Assembly: GCF_001570585.1 (NCBI RefSeq)
Contig: NZ_BBXF01000002.1
Coordinates: 1,062,898-1,126,897, forward strand
Length of the DNA stretch: 64,000 nucleotides
Source of the DNA: Herbidospora daliensis
GTDB lineage: Bacteria; Actinomycetota; Actinomycetes; Streptosporangiales; Streptosporangiaceae
Reading direction: 5' to 3'
Shown in pieces: positions 7,396 through 16,097 of this stretch (position 1 is its first letter; every line of letters begins with the position of its first letter). The notes under the pieces are model-generated. The model searched no databases and had not been told where the DNA came from. It saw only the letters and a program-made list of their open reading frames with translations. The position numbers and the translations under genes are program-made.

Positions 7396-8972
7396 CCACA
7401 TCAGAGCATCATGAGCATGGCATCGGCGGCTTCGTCGCCTTCGTAGGAGCTGGTCCCGGTGACGAGAACCTGCTGACGCTCCGGGGCGCCGATCTGTTGT
7501 CCAAGGCCGACGTCGTGGTCCTCGACCGCGAATCGTACGGCCCGCTGCTGCGGCACTGCCGGGCCGGCGTCGACGTGCGCGACGTCGCGGCCGACCCCGA
7601 CGCGCTCGCCGGGGCGGTCGGCGCGGCCAAGGCCGGGAAGCTGGTCGTCCGGGTGTGCCCGGGTGACCCGTCGTTCTTCTCGTCGGTGTCCGACGAGGTC
7701 GCGGCCTGTTCGCAGGACGAGGTCGACTTCGAGATCGTGCCCGGCGTGCCGCCGGCGACGGCGGTGCTGACCTACGCGGGCATCCCGCCGGCGTCGTCCG
7801 GGCCGGAGTTCCGGATCGTCGACGCGAGCCAGATCGACGACTGGTCCAAGCACGCCTCGGTCGAGGGCACGCTGGTGATCTACAACGGGGTCGCCGAGGC
7901 GCCCGCGATCGGCAAGGCGCTGATCGCCGCGGGCCTGCCCGACTACACCCCGGTCGCGGTGACCAGCGACGGCACCACCACCGAGCAGTACACCGTGGTC
8001 TCCTCGCTGGGCCGTCTCGGGCCCGACCTGAAGCACGCGGGCATGACCGAACCGGCCCTCATCGTGGTCGGCGACGCCGTCGGCCAGCGTGAGAAGCACT
8101 CGTGGTTCGAGACCAAGCCGCTCTTCGGCTGGCGCGTTCTCGTGCCGCGTACCAAAGAGCAGGCCGCGGGCCTTTCGGAGCAGCTGCGCAGCTACGGCGC
8201 GGTGCCGGAAGAGGTACCGACGATCTCCGTCGAGCCGCCGCGCACACCCCAGCAGATGGACCGCGCCATCAAGGGCCTGGTCACCGGCCGCTACGAGTGG
8301 GTGGCCTTCACCAGCGCCAACGCGGTCAAGGCGGTGCGCGAGAAGTTCGACGAATACGGCCTCGACGCCCGCGCGTTCGCCGGGCTGAAGGTGGCCGCCG
8401 TCGGCGAGGCGACCGCCCAGTCCCTGGTCGAGTTCGGGGTCAAGCCCGACCTGCTGCCGACGGGCGAGCAGTCGTCCGAGGGGCTGCTGGAGGAGTGGCC
8501 GCCCTACGACTCGATGCTCGACCCGATCAACCGGGTGCTGCTCCCGAGGGCCGACATCGCCACCGACACCCTGGTGGCGGGCCTGACCGAGCTCGGCTGG
8601 GAGTGCGACGACGTGACGGCCTACCGGACCGTCCGGGCCGCGCCGCCGCCCGAGGAGATCCGCAACGCGATCAAGAGCGGCGGCTTCGACGCCGTCCTGT
8701 TCACCTCGTCCTCGACGGTACGCAACCTCGTCGGCATCGCCGGCAAGCCGCACAACGTCACGGTGATCGCGGTCATCGGGCCGCAGACCGCCAAGACGGC
8801 CGAGGAGTTCAACCTGCGGGTCGACGTCATGGCCGACAAACCGTCGGCCTCCGCGCTGGCCGCCGCACTGGCGGAGTATGGTGCCAAGCAGCGCCAGGCG
8901 GCCGTCTCCGCCGGCGAGATCCCACGCCGCCCCTCGCAGACCCGAAGGGGTGCCCGGCGACGTCCCAAGTGA
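7392..8972 (+). CDS. hemD: Fused SUMT-like methyltransferase / uroporphyrinogen-III synthase
   Basis: 526 aa from TTG 7392, overlapping hemC. Residues 10-240 resemble uroporphyrinogen-III C-methyltransferase (FVAFVGAGPGDENLLTLRGA; VVRVCPGDPSFFSSVSDEVA; FEIVPGVPPATAVLTYAGIP). Residues 255-505 are uroporphyrinogen-III synthase (GWRVLVPRTKEQAAGLSEQL; WVAFTSANAV; FDAVLFTSSSTVRNLVG). The fusion is common in Actinobacteria. In the methyltransferase half, the usual GGDP is PGDP and the segment after VVVLD is unusual, so methyl transfer is uncertain. The synthase half should close hydroxymethylbilane to uroporphyrinogen III. The C-terminus is a basic, probably disordered tail. Confidence 0.93.
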   Translation: MTTSEHHEHGIGGFVAFVGAGPGDENLLTLRGADLLSKADVVVLDRESYGPLLRHCRAGVDVRDVAADPDALAGAVGAAKAGKLVVRVCPGDPSFFSSVSDEVAACSQDEVDFEIVPGVPPATAVLTYAGIPPASSGPEFRIVDASQIDDWSKHASVEGTLVIYNGVAEAPAIGKALIAAGLPDYTPVAVTSDGTTTEQYTVVSSLGRLGPDLKHAGMTEPALIVVGDAVGQREKHSWFETKPLFGWRVLVPRTKEQAAGLSEQLRSYGAVPEEVPTISVEPPRTPQQMDRAIKGLVTGRYEWVAFTSANAVKAVREKFDEYGLDARAFAGLKVAAVGEATAQSLVEFGVKPDLLPTGEQSSEGLLEEWPPYDSMLDPINRVLLPRADIATDTLVAGLTELGWECDDVTAYRTVRAAPPPEEIRNAIKSGGFDAVLFTSSSTVRNLVGIAGKPHNVTVIAVIGPQTAKTAEEFNLRVDVMADKPSASALAAALAEYGAKQRQAAVSAGEIPRRPSQTRRGARRRPK

Positions 8973-8992
8973 CCTCAGAAGGTGGTTTTCGC

Positions 8993-9979
8993 ATGAGTGC
9001 CGAGTTCCCGGTCGCCCGCCCACGACGGCTGCGCCGGACCGTTCCGCTGCGCCGGATGGTGGCCGGGACCCGGCTCCACCCGGCCGAGCTGATCCTGCCG
9101 ATGTTCGTCAAGGAGGGCATCGCCGAACCGGCTCCGGTCGGGTCGATGCCCGGGGTCGTCCAGCACACGCGCGAGAGCCTCCGCAAGGCCGCCCACGAGG
9201 CCGCCGAGGCGGGTGTGGGCGGCGTCATCCTGTTCGGCATCCCGGCCGTCAAGGACGGCCGGGGCTCCGGCGCCGACGACCCAGAGGGCATCGTCCAGAA
9301 GGCTCTGACAGACCTCAGGGCCGAGTTCGGCGACGACCTGGTGGTCATGGCCGACACCTGCCTCGACGAGTACACCGACCACGGCCACTGCGGCATCCTG
9401 ACCGAGTCGGGCGAGGTCGACAACGACCTGACCCTGGAGCGCTACGCCGCCGCGGCGGTCGCCCAGGCCCGCGCCGGCGCCCAGGTGATCGCGCCCAGCG
9501 GCATGATGGACGGCCAGGTCGGCGCGATCCGCGCGGCCCTCGACGCCGACGGCCACGCCGAGATCCCGATCCTGGGCTACTCGGTCAAGTACGCGTCCGC
9601 GTTCTATGGCCCCTTCCGCGACGCCGCCGAGTGCGCCCCCCAGTTCGGCGACCGCAGCGCCTACCAGCAAGACCCGGCGGGCCCGATCGGCGAGGCGCTG
9701 CGCGAGGTCAGGCTCGACCTGGCCGAGGGCGCCGACGCCGTCATGGTCAAGCCCGCCCTGGCCTACCTCGACGTCATCCACCAGGTCAGAGAGCTGGTCG
9801 ACGTCCCGGTGGCCGCCTACCAGGTCTCCGGGGAGTACGCCATGGTCGAGGCCGCCGCCGCCAACGGCTGGATCGACCGCGACCGCGTGATCATGGAGTC
9901 GCTGATCGCGATCCGCCGCGCGGGAGCCGACATGATCCTGACCTACTGGGCCACGGAGGTGGCTCGCAGGCTGGGCTGA
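8993..9979 (+). CDS. hemB: Porphobilinogen synthase (delta-aminolevulinate dehydratase)
   Basis: 328 aa from ATG 8993, 20 bases after hemD with an AGAAGG ribosome site. It condenses two aminolevulinates into porphobilinogen. The Schiff-base lysines lie in GYSVKYASAFYGPFRDAA and VMVKPALAYLD. The metal segment reads DTCLDEYTDHGHCG, with two of the three usual zinc cysteines and an Asp for the third, so metal preference cannot be assigned. The long open frame reaching back to 8102 is an overlap with hemD and is not coding. It is the probable last gene of the rex-hem operon. Confidence 0.97.
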   Translation: MSAEFPVARPRRLRRTVPLRRMVAGTRLHPAELILPMFVKEGIAEPAPVGSMPGVVQHTRESLRKAAHEAAEAGVGGVILFGIPAVKDGRGSGADDPEGIVQKALTDLRAEFGDDLVVMADTCLDEYTDHGHCGILTESGEVDNDLTLERYAAAAVAQARAGAQVIAPSGMMDGQVGAIRAALDADGHAEIPILGYSVKYASAFYGPFRDAAECAPQFGDRSAYQQDPAGPIGEALREVRLDLAEGADAVMVKPALAYLDVIHQVRELVDVPVAAYQVSGEYAMVEAAAANGWIDRDRVIMESLIAIRRAGADMILTYWATEVARRLG

Positions 9980-10079
9980 ACGGCCGTTTTCCCGGGGTCG
10001 CCCTGCGAAGATCCGGTCGGTCCGGGCATTATCGGGGGCAACAGCCCGTTTTTTCTCTGTGGGGGAGGAACAGCATCTG

Positions 10080-10703
10080 ATGGTCGGGGTCCCGCTCGCT
10101 CGCCGTTCGAAACGCCGCGCGCACCGAATACCGCACCGGCTCGAAGCGGTGGTCGACTACGCCCGGCTGGGCTGGGCGAGCTGTCTGGGAGCTCATCCGC
10201 TGCGCGAGGGGCAGCGGGCGTGCTCATGTGACCGTGTGGGCTGTCCCGATCCGGGCGCCCATCCGCTCTCGCCCGCCTGGCGCATGCAGGCCACCACCGA
10301 CACGGCCCAGCTCACCCGGTGGTGGGAGCAGGAGCCGGAGGCGAACGTCATCCTGCCCACCGGACGCGTATTCGACGTGTTCGACGTCCCGGCGGAGCTC
10401 GGGATGTCCGCCCTGACCACACTGGAGTCCCCAGGCCCGGTTGCCGCGAGCGGCGACCGGGTTCTGTTTTTCGTGGCCACGCGCGGCAACCCCGAAGACG
10501 AGGACGAGTGGTGGACCTCGTCGATCGACCACGCGCCCGAGACGATCGAGTCGAACCCGGGGCTGCGCTGGCACTGCCGTGACTCCTACGTCATGGCGCC
10601 GCCGTCGTCGCTGGTCGGCGGGGGGACCGTGCGGTGGCTCCGGCCGCCTGACGGGCGTCCGCTGCCCGATCCGCTGCGCGTGCTGGACGTGCTCGCCGAC
10701 TAG
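10080..10703 (+). CDS. Bifunctional DNA primase/polymerase (prim-pol) domain protein
   Basis: 207 aa from ATG 10080, preceded by GGGGGAGGAA. The segment [15 protein letters not shown], a cysteine-rich loop ([20 protein letters not shown]) and a [16 protein letters not shown] block match the N-terminal half of prim-pol (archaeo-eukaryotic primase-like) proteins of actinobacteria. The family's catalytic DxD is replaced by DVFDVP, and no helicase or other partner domain follows. It is probably a degenerate or regulatory relative. It lies between hemB and hemL, with only 5 bases before hemL, so co-transcription is likely. Confidence 0.65.
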   Translation: MVGVPLARRSKRRAHRIPHRLEAVVDYARLGWASCLGAHPLREGQRACSCDRVGCPDPGAHPLSPAWRMQATTDTAQLTRWWEQEPEANVILPTGRVFDVFDVPAELGMSALTTLESPGPVAASGDRVLFFVATRGNPEDEDEWWTSSIDHAPETIESNPGLRWHCRDSYVMAPPSSLVGGGTVRWLRPPDGRPLPDPLRVLDVLAD

Positions 10704-10708
10704 GCTCG

Positions 10709-12007
10709 GTGGCCGTGAGTCGTACCGATGAATCAGCGGCCCTGTTCGCGCGGGCCAAGGAGATCGTGCCGGGTGGGGTCAACTCGCCGGTCCGGGCGTT
10801 CAACTCGGTGGGGGGCACGCCCCGCTTCATGGCGTCCGGGCAGGGGCCCCGCATCACCGACGTCGACGGGAACACCTACGTCGACCTGGTCTGCTCGTGG
10901 GGGCCGATGATCCTGGGTCACCGCCACCCGGCGGTGGTCGAGGCGGTCACCGAGGCGATGTCCCGCGGGTTCTCGTTCGGCACGGCGACCGAGGGCGAGG
11001 TGCTGCTGGCCGAGGAGATCGTCTCCCGGGTCGCGCCGGTCGAGAAGATCCGCCTGGTCAGCTCGGGCACCGAGGCCACCATGAGCGCGGTACGGCTGGC
11101 GCGCGGCTTCACCGGCCGCTCGAAGATCGTCAAGTTCGCCGGCTGCTACCACGGCCACGTCGACGCGCTGCTGGCCTCGGCCGGGTCGGGCGTGGTGACG
11201 TTCGGCCTGCCCGACACCCCGGGGGTGACGGGCGCGGCGGCGGCCGACACGCTGGTGCTGCCCTACAACGACCTGGCGGCGGTCGAGGAGGCGTTCACGC
11301 TCCACGAGATCGCCGCGGTGATCACCGAGGCGTGCCCGGCCAACATGGGCGTGGTGCCGCCCGCCGAGGGGTTCAACCGGCGGCTGAAGGAGCTCTGCGC
11401 GGCCAACGGCGCGCTGCTCATCGTCGACGAGGTGCTGACCGGCTTCCGGGTCTCGGCCGAGGGGTGGTACGGCCTCGACCCGGTGGACGCCGACCTGATG
11501 ACCTTCGGCAAGGTCATGGGCGGCGGGCTGCCCGCCGCCGCGTTCGGCGGACGGGCCGACGTGATGGCCCGGCTGGCCCCGGAGGGCCCCGTCTACCAGG
11601 CGGGCACCCTGTCGGGTAACCCCCTGGCCTGCGCGGCCGGTCTGGCGACGCTGCGCAACTGTGACGCCGGCGTCTACGCGCGGATCGATGCGGCCGCCCT
11701 GACCCTCGGCGACGCCGTGTCCGGCGCTCTCGCGGCCGAAGGCGTCGCGCACCGGCTCCAGCGGGCCGGCAACCTGTTCTCGATCTTCTTCACCGAGGGG
11801 CCGGTGACCGACTTCGCGTCGGCGAAGACCCAGAACACGGCCGTGTTCACCGCGTTCTTCCACGCGATGCTCGACCAGGGCGTCTATCTTCCCCCGTCGG
11901 CCTTCGAGGCCTGGTTCCTGTCGTCGGCCCATGACGACGGAGCTCTGTCGAAGGTCGTCGATGCTCTTCCGATCGCGGCCAAGGCCGCGGCCCAGGCTGC
12001 CGGTTAG
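10709..12007 (+). CDS. hemL: Glutamate-1-semialdehyde 2,1-aminomutase
   Basis: 432 aa from GTG 10709; a second GTG at 10715 is equally possible. This is a class III PLP aminotransferase fold that converts glutamate-1-semialdehyde to 5-aminolevulinate. The motifs [56 protein letters not shown] and the PLP lysine in [18 protein letters not shown] are all intact. It completes, with hemA and hemB, the route to porphobilinogen within this cluster. Its stop overlaps the end of the opposing 39-aa gene by two bases. Confidence 0.97.
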   Translation: MAVSRTDESAALFARAKEIVPGGVNSPVRAFNSVGGTPRFMASGQGPRITDVDGNTYVDLVCSWGPMILGHRHPAVVEAVTEAMSRGFSFGTATEGEVLLAEEIVSRVAPVEKIRLVSSGTEATMSAVRLARGFTGRSKIVKFAGCYHGHVDALLASAGSGVVTFGLPDTPGVTGAAAADTLVLPYNDLAAVEEAFTLHEIAAVITEACPANMGVVPPAEGFNRRLKELCAANGALLIVDEVLTGFRVSAEGWYGLDPVDADLMTFGKVMGGGLPAAAFGGRADVMARLAPEGPVYQAGTLSGNPLACAAGLATLRNCDAGVYARIDAAALTLGDAVSGALAAEGVAHRLQRAGNLFSIFFTEGPVTDFASAKTQNTAVFTAFFHAMLDQGVYLPPSAFEAWFLSSAHDDGALSKVVDALPIAAKAAAQAAG

Positions 12008-12123
12008 GCGACCCGGGCGCGGTTCTTGGCGCGCGACTGGCGGGCGTTGGAGGCCAGGGTCTCCAGGTAGGAGACGCGGGCGGTGGCGGACTGCTTCGTG
12101 AAGAGGTTGTTGATGATTCGCAT
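12004..12123 (-). CDS. 39-aa microprotein divergent from LysR gene
   Basis: The ORF encodes a basic peptide beginning [16 protein letters not shown] and ending [10 protein letters not shown]. It is too short for routine ORF calling. Of its 39 sense codons, 38 end in G or C, the same bias as the neighbouring true genes, which argues strongly for translation. The sequence predicts one amphipathic helix with a highly basic tail. It is divergent from the LysR gene at 12196 and convergent with hemL. The ribosome site is weak (GAAGA). No family is recognised; a regulatory target of the LysR protein is the simplest inference. Confidence 0.65.
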   Translation of the reverse strand: MRIINNLFTKQSATARVSYLETLASNARQSRAKNRARVA

Positions 12124-12138
12124 GTCTTCATCATGCAA

Positions 12139-12161
12139 CGCTTAATAGTTGAGGACAAGCG
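12139..12161. promoter_or_regulatory. Candidate LysR binding dyad
   Basis: CGCTT and AAGCG are separated by 13 bases in the short divergent gap between the microprotein and the LysR gene, the layout expected of a LysR recognition site. The arms are only five bases. Confidence 0.35.
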
Positions 12162-12195
12162 AGATTTTCTTGGGTCGACCCTTTAGACTGACTAC

Positions 12196-13116
12196 ATGTT
12201 GGACTTGCACCGTCTGAAGGCCCTCCACGCGGTCGCCACCTACGGTTCGGTCGGCGCGGCGGCCGAGGCGCTCATGGTCACCCCCTCGGCCATCTCCCAG
12301 CAGCTCGCCAAGCTGGAGAAGGAGACCGGCGCGGTGCTCGTCGAGCGCAACGGCCGCGGCGTGAAGCTCACCGACGCCGCCGGGCTGCTCGCCGAGCACG
12401 CCGAGAAGATCCTCGCCCTGGTCGAGACGGCCGAGGCCGACTTCGAGGCGCTGCGCGGGGCGGTGGTCGGGCGGTTGTCGATCGCGGCCTTCCCGACGGC
12501 CGCGCGCGGCATCTTCCCGGCCGCGCTGAAGCTGCTCAACGAACAGCACCCCGACCTCGGCATGCTGTTCTGGGAGCGCGAGCCCGAACGGCAGATACGC
12601 GAGGTCACCCGGGGCGAGATCGACCTGGCGGTGGTGCAGGACTGGCTGAACCGCCCGATGGCCATCCCCGAGGGCCTGTCACGGGCCGCCCTGCTCGACG
12701 ACGTCGCCGACATCGCCGTGCCGGCCGACCACCCGCTGGCCGACCGGCGTGAGATCTCCCTGTCGGAGCTGCCCGACGACCGCTGGATCACCTCGGCGCC
12801 GAGCACGGTCTGCCACGACTTCCTGCTGTTCCTGGTGCGGTCGGCGGGCAAGGAGCCCGACATCGTCTGCATGGCCGACGAATATCCGACCCAGCTCGCG
12901 CTGGTCGCGGGCGGCCACGGCCACGCGCTGATCCCCCGGCTCGGGCGCGGCGTGCTGCCCGAGGGGGTCAGGGCGATCCCGATCCTGCCCCGGCCGACCC
13001 GGCGCATCTACGCCCTGTGGCGGACCGACGCGGCCCGCCGCCCGGCCATCCGGGCCGCCGTCGACGCGCTGCGCACGGTCTGCTCCCATTTGGAAACCAC
13101 CCTTCGGCTCGCCTGA
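12196..13116 (+). CDS. LysR-family transcriptional regulator
   Basis: 306 aa from ATG 12196. The N-terminal winged helix is typical (LDLHRLKALHAVATYGSVGA, TPSAISQQLAKLEKETGAVL, ERNGRGVKLTDAG-like wing). A two-lobed substrate-binding domain follows from residue 90 (VVGRLSIAAFPTAARGIFPA). The effector is unknown. It faces the 39-aa gene across 72 bases, the usual arrangement of a LysR protein and its target. The histidine phosphatase gene follows 39 bases downstream. Confidence 0.92.
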   Translation: MLDLHRLKALHAVATYGSVGAAAEALMVTPSAISQQLAKLEKETGAVLVERNGRGVKLTDAAGLLAEHAEKILALVETAEADFEALRGAVVGRLSIAAFPTAARGIFPAALKLLNEQHPDLGMLFWEREPERQIREVTRGEIDLAVVQDWLNRPMAIPEGLSRAALLDDVADIAVPADHPLADRREISLSELPDDRWITSAPSTVCHDFLLFLVRSAGKEPDIVCMADEYPTQLALVAGGHGHALIPRLGRGVLPEGVRAIPILPRPTRRIYALWRTDAARRPAIRAAVDALRTVCSHLETTLRLA

Positions 13117-13155
13117 CGCCGTCTCGTCATGTGGTCCGAGTAGGCTGGCGCCACC

Positions 13156-13779
13156 ATGACTGAGACGACCGTCGTTCACCTGTTGCGCCATGGTGAGGTC
13201 TACAACCCGACCGGGGTCCTCTACGGCAGGCTGCCCGGCTTCCACCTGTCGGACAACGGCCGGGCGATGGCCGACATGGTGGCCAAGTCGATCGCCAACC
13301 GCGACATCGTGACTCTGTGGAGCTCGCCGATGGAGCGGGCCCAGGAGACCGCCGCCCCCTCCGCCGAGGCGCTGAAACTCCCCGTGGTCCTCGACGAGCG
13401 GCTGACCGAGGCCATGAACGTCTTCGAGGGCAAACCGGTGGCCGGTGACAACCGCGCCTTCTTCCGCGACCCCCGCAACTTCTGGCACTTCCGCGACCCG
13501 CGCCGCCCCTCGTGGGGCGAGGCCTACCGCGACGTGGTGGCCCGCATGAAGTCGGTGATCGACGACGCCCGCGCCGAGTCCCGGGGCCACGAGGCGCTGC
13601 TGGTCTCCCACCAGCTGCCGATCTGGATCATGCGGCTGGCCGCCGAGAGCAAACGCCTCTGGCACGACCCGCGCCGCCGCCAGGCCAGCCTGTGCAGCCT
13701 GACCTCCTTCACCTTCGACGGCGACCGTCTCATCAGCGTCGGCTACAGCGAGCCCGCCGCGGCGCTGCTCAAGGGCTGA
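13156..13779 (+). CDS. Histidine phosphatase family protein
   Basis: 207 aa from ATG 13156. The catalytic motif LLRHGEV (RHG) is near the N-terminus, and the second histidine lies in LLVSHQLPIW. The conserved acid/base Glu region (VLDERLTEAMNVFEGK) is between them. It is a phosphoglycerate-mutase-fold phosphatase; the substrate is unknown. In many actinobacteria this gene precedes the resA-ccdA-resB-ccsB cluster, as here, though an aldo/keto reductase gene intervenes on the other strand. It overlaps that gene tail to tail by 11 bases. Confidence 0.9.
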   Translation: MTETTVVHLLRHGEVYNPTGVLYGRLPGFHLSDNGRAMADMVAKSIANRDIVTLWSSPMERAQETAAPSAEALKLPVVLDERLTEAMNVFEGKPVAGDNRAFFRDPRNFWHFRDPRRPSWGEAYRDVVARMKSVIDDARAESRGHEALLVSHQLPIWIMRLAAESKRLWHDPRRRQASLCSLTSFTFDGDRLISVGYSEPAAALLKG

Positions 13780-14647
13780 TCCCCAGGTTCAGCCGGGCCA
13801 TCTCGTCGCCGGACAGCCGCAACCCTCCGGCGGCGACGTTCTCCTCGAGGTGCCGCGGATTCCCGGTGCCCGGGATGGCGAGCACGTGGTCGCCCTGCTG
13901 CAACGTCCAGGCCAGCCTGACCTGTGCGGCGCTCGCCCCGTGCGCGCGGGCGACGGCGAGCACCTCCGGGTGCTCCTCGGAGGTCGCTCCCGCCTCCCGC
14001 CCGGCCCCCGCGATGGCGAAGAACGGCACGAAGGCGATCCCCAGCTCGCCGCACCGGTGCAGCAGCTCTCGCTCTCCCGCCGTCGCGCCGATCCCGAAGG
14101 GGTTCTGTACGCACACCACCGGCGCGATGGCCCGAGCCTCGGCCAGCTGCTCCGCCGTCGCGTTGGACACTCCGAGGTGACGGATGAGCCCGGCGTCCCG
14201 GAGCCCGGCCAGCGCGCCGAAGTGCTCGGCGATCGAACCGCCGCGGCGGCTCGGCGGGATCCGCAGGTTCACCACGTCGAGATGATCGCGCCCGAGCTGG
14301 CGCAGGTTCTCCTCGACCTGACCGCGCAGTTGCTCGGGGGTGGCCCACCACCACGCGCCCGACGGATCCCGCGCCGGCCACACCTTCGTGGCGATCACGA
14401 GGTCGTCGGGGTAGGGGGACAGCGCCCGGTTGATCAGCTCGTTGGCCGACAGCCGGGGTGAGAAATAGAAGGCGGCGGTGTCGATGTGATCGACCCCGAG
14501 CTCGACCGCCCGCCGCAACACCGTGATCGACCGGTCGCGGTCGGCCGGGACGCCGGCTCCGAAGGCGACGTTTCCGGTCAGGCGCATCGCCCCGAATCCG
14601 ATGCGGTTGACGGTCAGGTCGCCCAGTTCTGCCGTGGAAGTAGACAT
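13769..14647 (-). CDS. Aldo/keto reductase
   Basis: 292 aa from ATG 14647, with a GGGGAGG ribosome site. TIM-barrel NADPH-dependent oxidoreductase. The barrel start is NRIGFGAMRLTG. The catalytic Asp/Tyr lie in DHIDTAAFYFS, the catalytic Lys in DLVIATKVWP and the His position in LDVVNLRIPPS. The NADP-binding C-terminal segment is AIPGTGNPRHLEENVAA. The catalytic His is not obvious in LDVVNLRI, where many family members have L.H, so catalysis may differ. Substrate unknown. It ends in an 11-base convergent overlap with the histidine phosphatase gene. Confidence 0.88.
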   Translation of the reverse strand: MSTSTAELGDLTVNRIGFGAMRLTGNVAFGAGVPADRDRSITVLRRAVELGVDHIDTAAFYFSPRLSANELINRALSPYPDDLVIATKVWPARDPSGAWWWATPEQLRGQVEENLRQLGRDHLDVVNLRIPPSRRGGSIAEHFGALAGLRDAGLIRHLGVSNATAEQLAEARAIAPVVCVQNPFGIGATAGERELLHRCGELGIAFVPFFAIAGAGREAGATSEEHPEVLAVARAHGASAAQVRLAWTLQQGDHVLAIPGTGNPRHLEENVAAGGLRLSGDEMARLNLGISP

Positions 14648-14790
14648 GAAAAAAGCCTCCCCGCTGTGCAAGGAGGCGTGATCCGTCCCGATCATTCTAG
14701 CGCGAGCTGTCGGGACGCCGGTCCCGGCTCCCGTTCGGGGCACCGGCCGGGGTGGCCGATACTATGGTTGCTCTACCGGTTGTAGTTCAA

Positions 14791-14800
14791 GGAGATCTCC
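14791..14800. promoter_or_regulatory. Palindrome overlapping the resA ribosome-binding site
   Basis: GGAGATCTCC is a perfect 10-base palindrome just before the resA ATG and contains the Shine-Dalgarno bases. It could hide the site in a hairpin or bind a regulator; chance is also possible. Confidence 0.3.
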
Positions 14801-14803
14801 TCC

Positions 14804-15382
14804 ATGTCCCCCTTCTCGCGTGCTCTCGTCGCCGTGTGCACGGCGCTGGTTCTGACCGGATGCGCCGGGAACGTCGGGGGTTCGGGGCAGCCGGAGTCCG
14901 ACGACACCCGGTTCGTCGCCGGTGACGGCAAGGTCCAGGTGTTCGCGGCCGGCGACCGCAAGCCGGCTCCCGTCGTCGCGGGGCAGACCCTCGAAGGCGC
15001 CCAGACGGCGATGGCCAAGGGCAAGGTCACGGTGATCAACTTCTGGGCCTCGTGGTGCGCGCCGTGCCGGGCCGAAGGGCCGACGCTCAAGGACGTCGCC
15101 GCCCGCACCAAGGCCGACGGCGTCGACTTCCTCGGCATCAACTTCAAGGACCAGAAGGCCGCCGCCACCGCCTACGACGCCCAGCTCACGCCGGGCTACC
15201 CGAGCATCCACGACCAGAGCGGCAAGGTGCTGCTCGGGTTCTCCGGCACGGTGCCGCCCGCAGCCATCCCCTCCACGCTCATCATCGACCGTGAGGGCCG
15301 GATCGCGGCCCGCGCCCTGGGCGCGGTCAAGTACCAGGCCCTGCTCGACGCCGTGACCAAGGTCTCCAGTGAATCTCGCTGA
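14804..15382 (+). CDS. resA: Thiol-disulfide lipoprotein ResA/TlpA
   Basis: 192 aa from ATG 14804. The signal peptide ends in a lipobox (VLTGCAGN), so the protein is anchored outside the membrane by a lipidated cysteine. A thioredoxin fold follows with the redox motif WASWCAPCRAEGPTL and the cis-Pro region AIPSTLIID. In system II cytochrome c maturation it reduces the apocytochrome CXXCH cysteines before haem attachment, drawing electrons from CcdA. The stop overlaps ccdA by 14 bases, so the four genes resA-ccdA-resB-ccsB are coupled. Confidence 0.93.
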   Translation: MSPFSRALVAVCTALVLTGCAGNVGGSGQPESDDTRFVAGDGKVQVFAAGDRKPAPVVAGQTLEGAQTAMAKGKVTVINFWASWCAPCRAEGPTLKDVAARTKADGVDFLGINFKDQKAAATAYDAQLTPGYPSIHDQSGKVLLGFSGTVPPAAIPSTLIIDREGRIAARALGAVKYQALLDAVTKVSSESR

Positions 15383-16097
15383 CACCGTCGCCTCGGGGTC
15401 GCTGCTGGTCGCGCTGCCGATCGCGCTGCTCGCGGGGCTGGTGTCGTTCCTGTCGCCCTGCGTGCTGCCGCTGGTGCCGGGCTATCTGTCGTACGTGACC
15501 GGCATGAGCGCCGACCCCAAGCGGGGGCGGCTGGTGCTCGGCTCGGTGTTGTTCGTGCTCGGGTTCGCGCTCGTGTTCGTGCTGGGCGGCGCGTTGTTCG
15601 GCGGGCTCGGGGCGGCGATGCTCGGCAACGCCGAGGTGATCACGCGGGTGCTGGGCGTGGTCACGATCGTGCTGGGGCTGGCGTTCATCGGCATCATCCC
15701 CGGCCTCCAGCGCGACTTCCGCATCCACAAGGTGCCGGCGGCCGGGCTCGCCGGGGCGCCGCTGCTGGGTATCGTGTTCGGACTCGGCTGGACGCCGTGC
15801 ATCGGCCCCACACTCGCCGTCGTGCTGACCCTCTCGGTCGACCAGGGCAGCGCCGCCAGGGGCGCGCTGCTCGCGTTCGGCTACGCACTCGGGCTCGGGC
15901 TGCCGTTCGTGGCGGCCGGGCTCGCCTACCGCAAGGCGCTCCACACGTTCCGCGCGGTGCGCCGACACACCCAGCTCATCACGCGGATCGGAGGAGCCAT
16001 GCTGGTCGCCGTCGGGTTGCTGCTGGTCACCGGTCTGTGGGGCGAGCTCATCGCCGGTCTCCAGGTGTGGATCGGCGGATTCGAGCCGGTGATATGA
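15369..16097 (+). CDS. ccdA: Cytochrome c biogenesis membrane protein CcdA (DsbD family)
   Basis: 242 aa from GTG 15369. Six or so membrane helices. The two redox cysteines lie in FLSPCVLPLVPGY and GLGWTPCIGPTL, the paired positions of the CcdA family. It passes electrons from cytoplasmic thioredoxin across the membrane to ResA. It overlaps resA upstream and resB downstream (ATGA). Confidence 0.95.
   Translation: MNLADTVASGSLLVALPIALLAGLVSFLSPCVLPLVPGYLSYVTGMSADPKRGRLVLGSVLFVLGFALVFVLGGALFGGLGAAMLGNAEVITRVLGVVTIVLGLAFIGIIPGLQRDFRIHKVPAAGLAGAPLLGIVFGLGWTPCIGPTLAVVLTLSVDQGSAARGALLAFGYALGLGLPFVAAGLAYRKALHTFRAVRRHTQLITRIGGAMLVAVGLLLVTGLWGELIAGLQVWIGGFEPVI

Noticed and set aside
8102-8992. Long N-terminal extension of hemB
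   Set aside because: It is entirely inside hemD in another frame and Arg/Pro-rich, as shadows in GC-rich DNA are.
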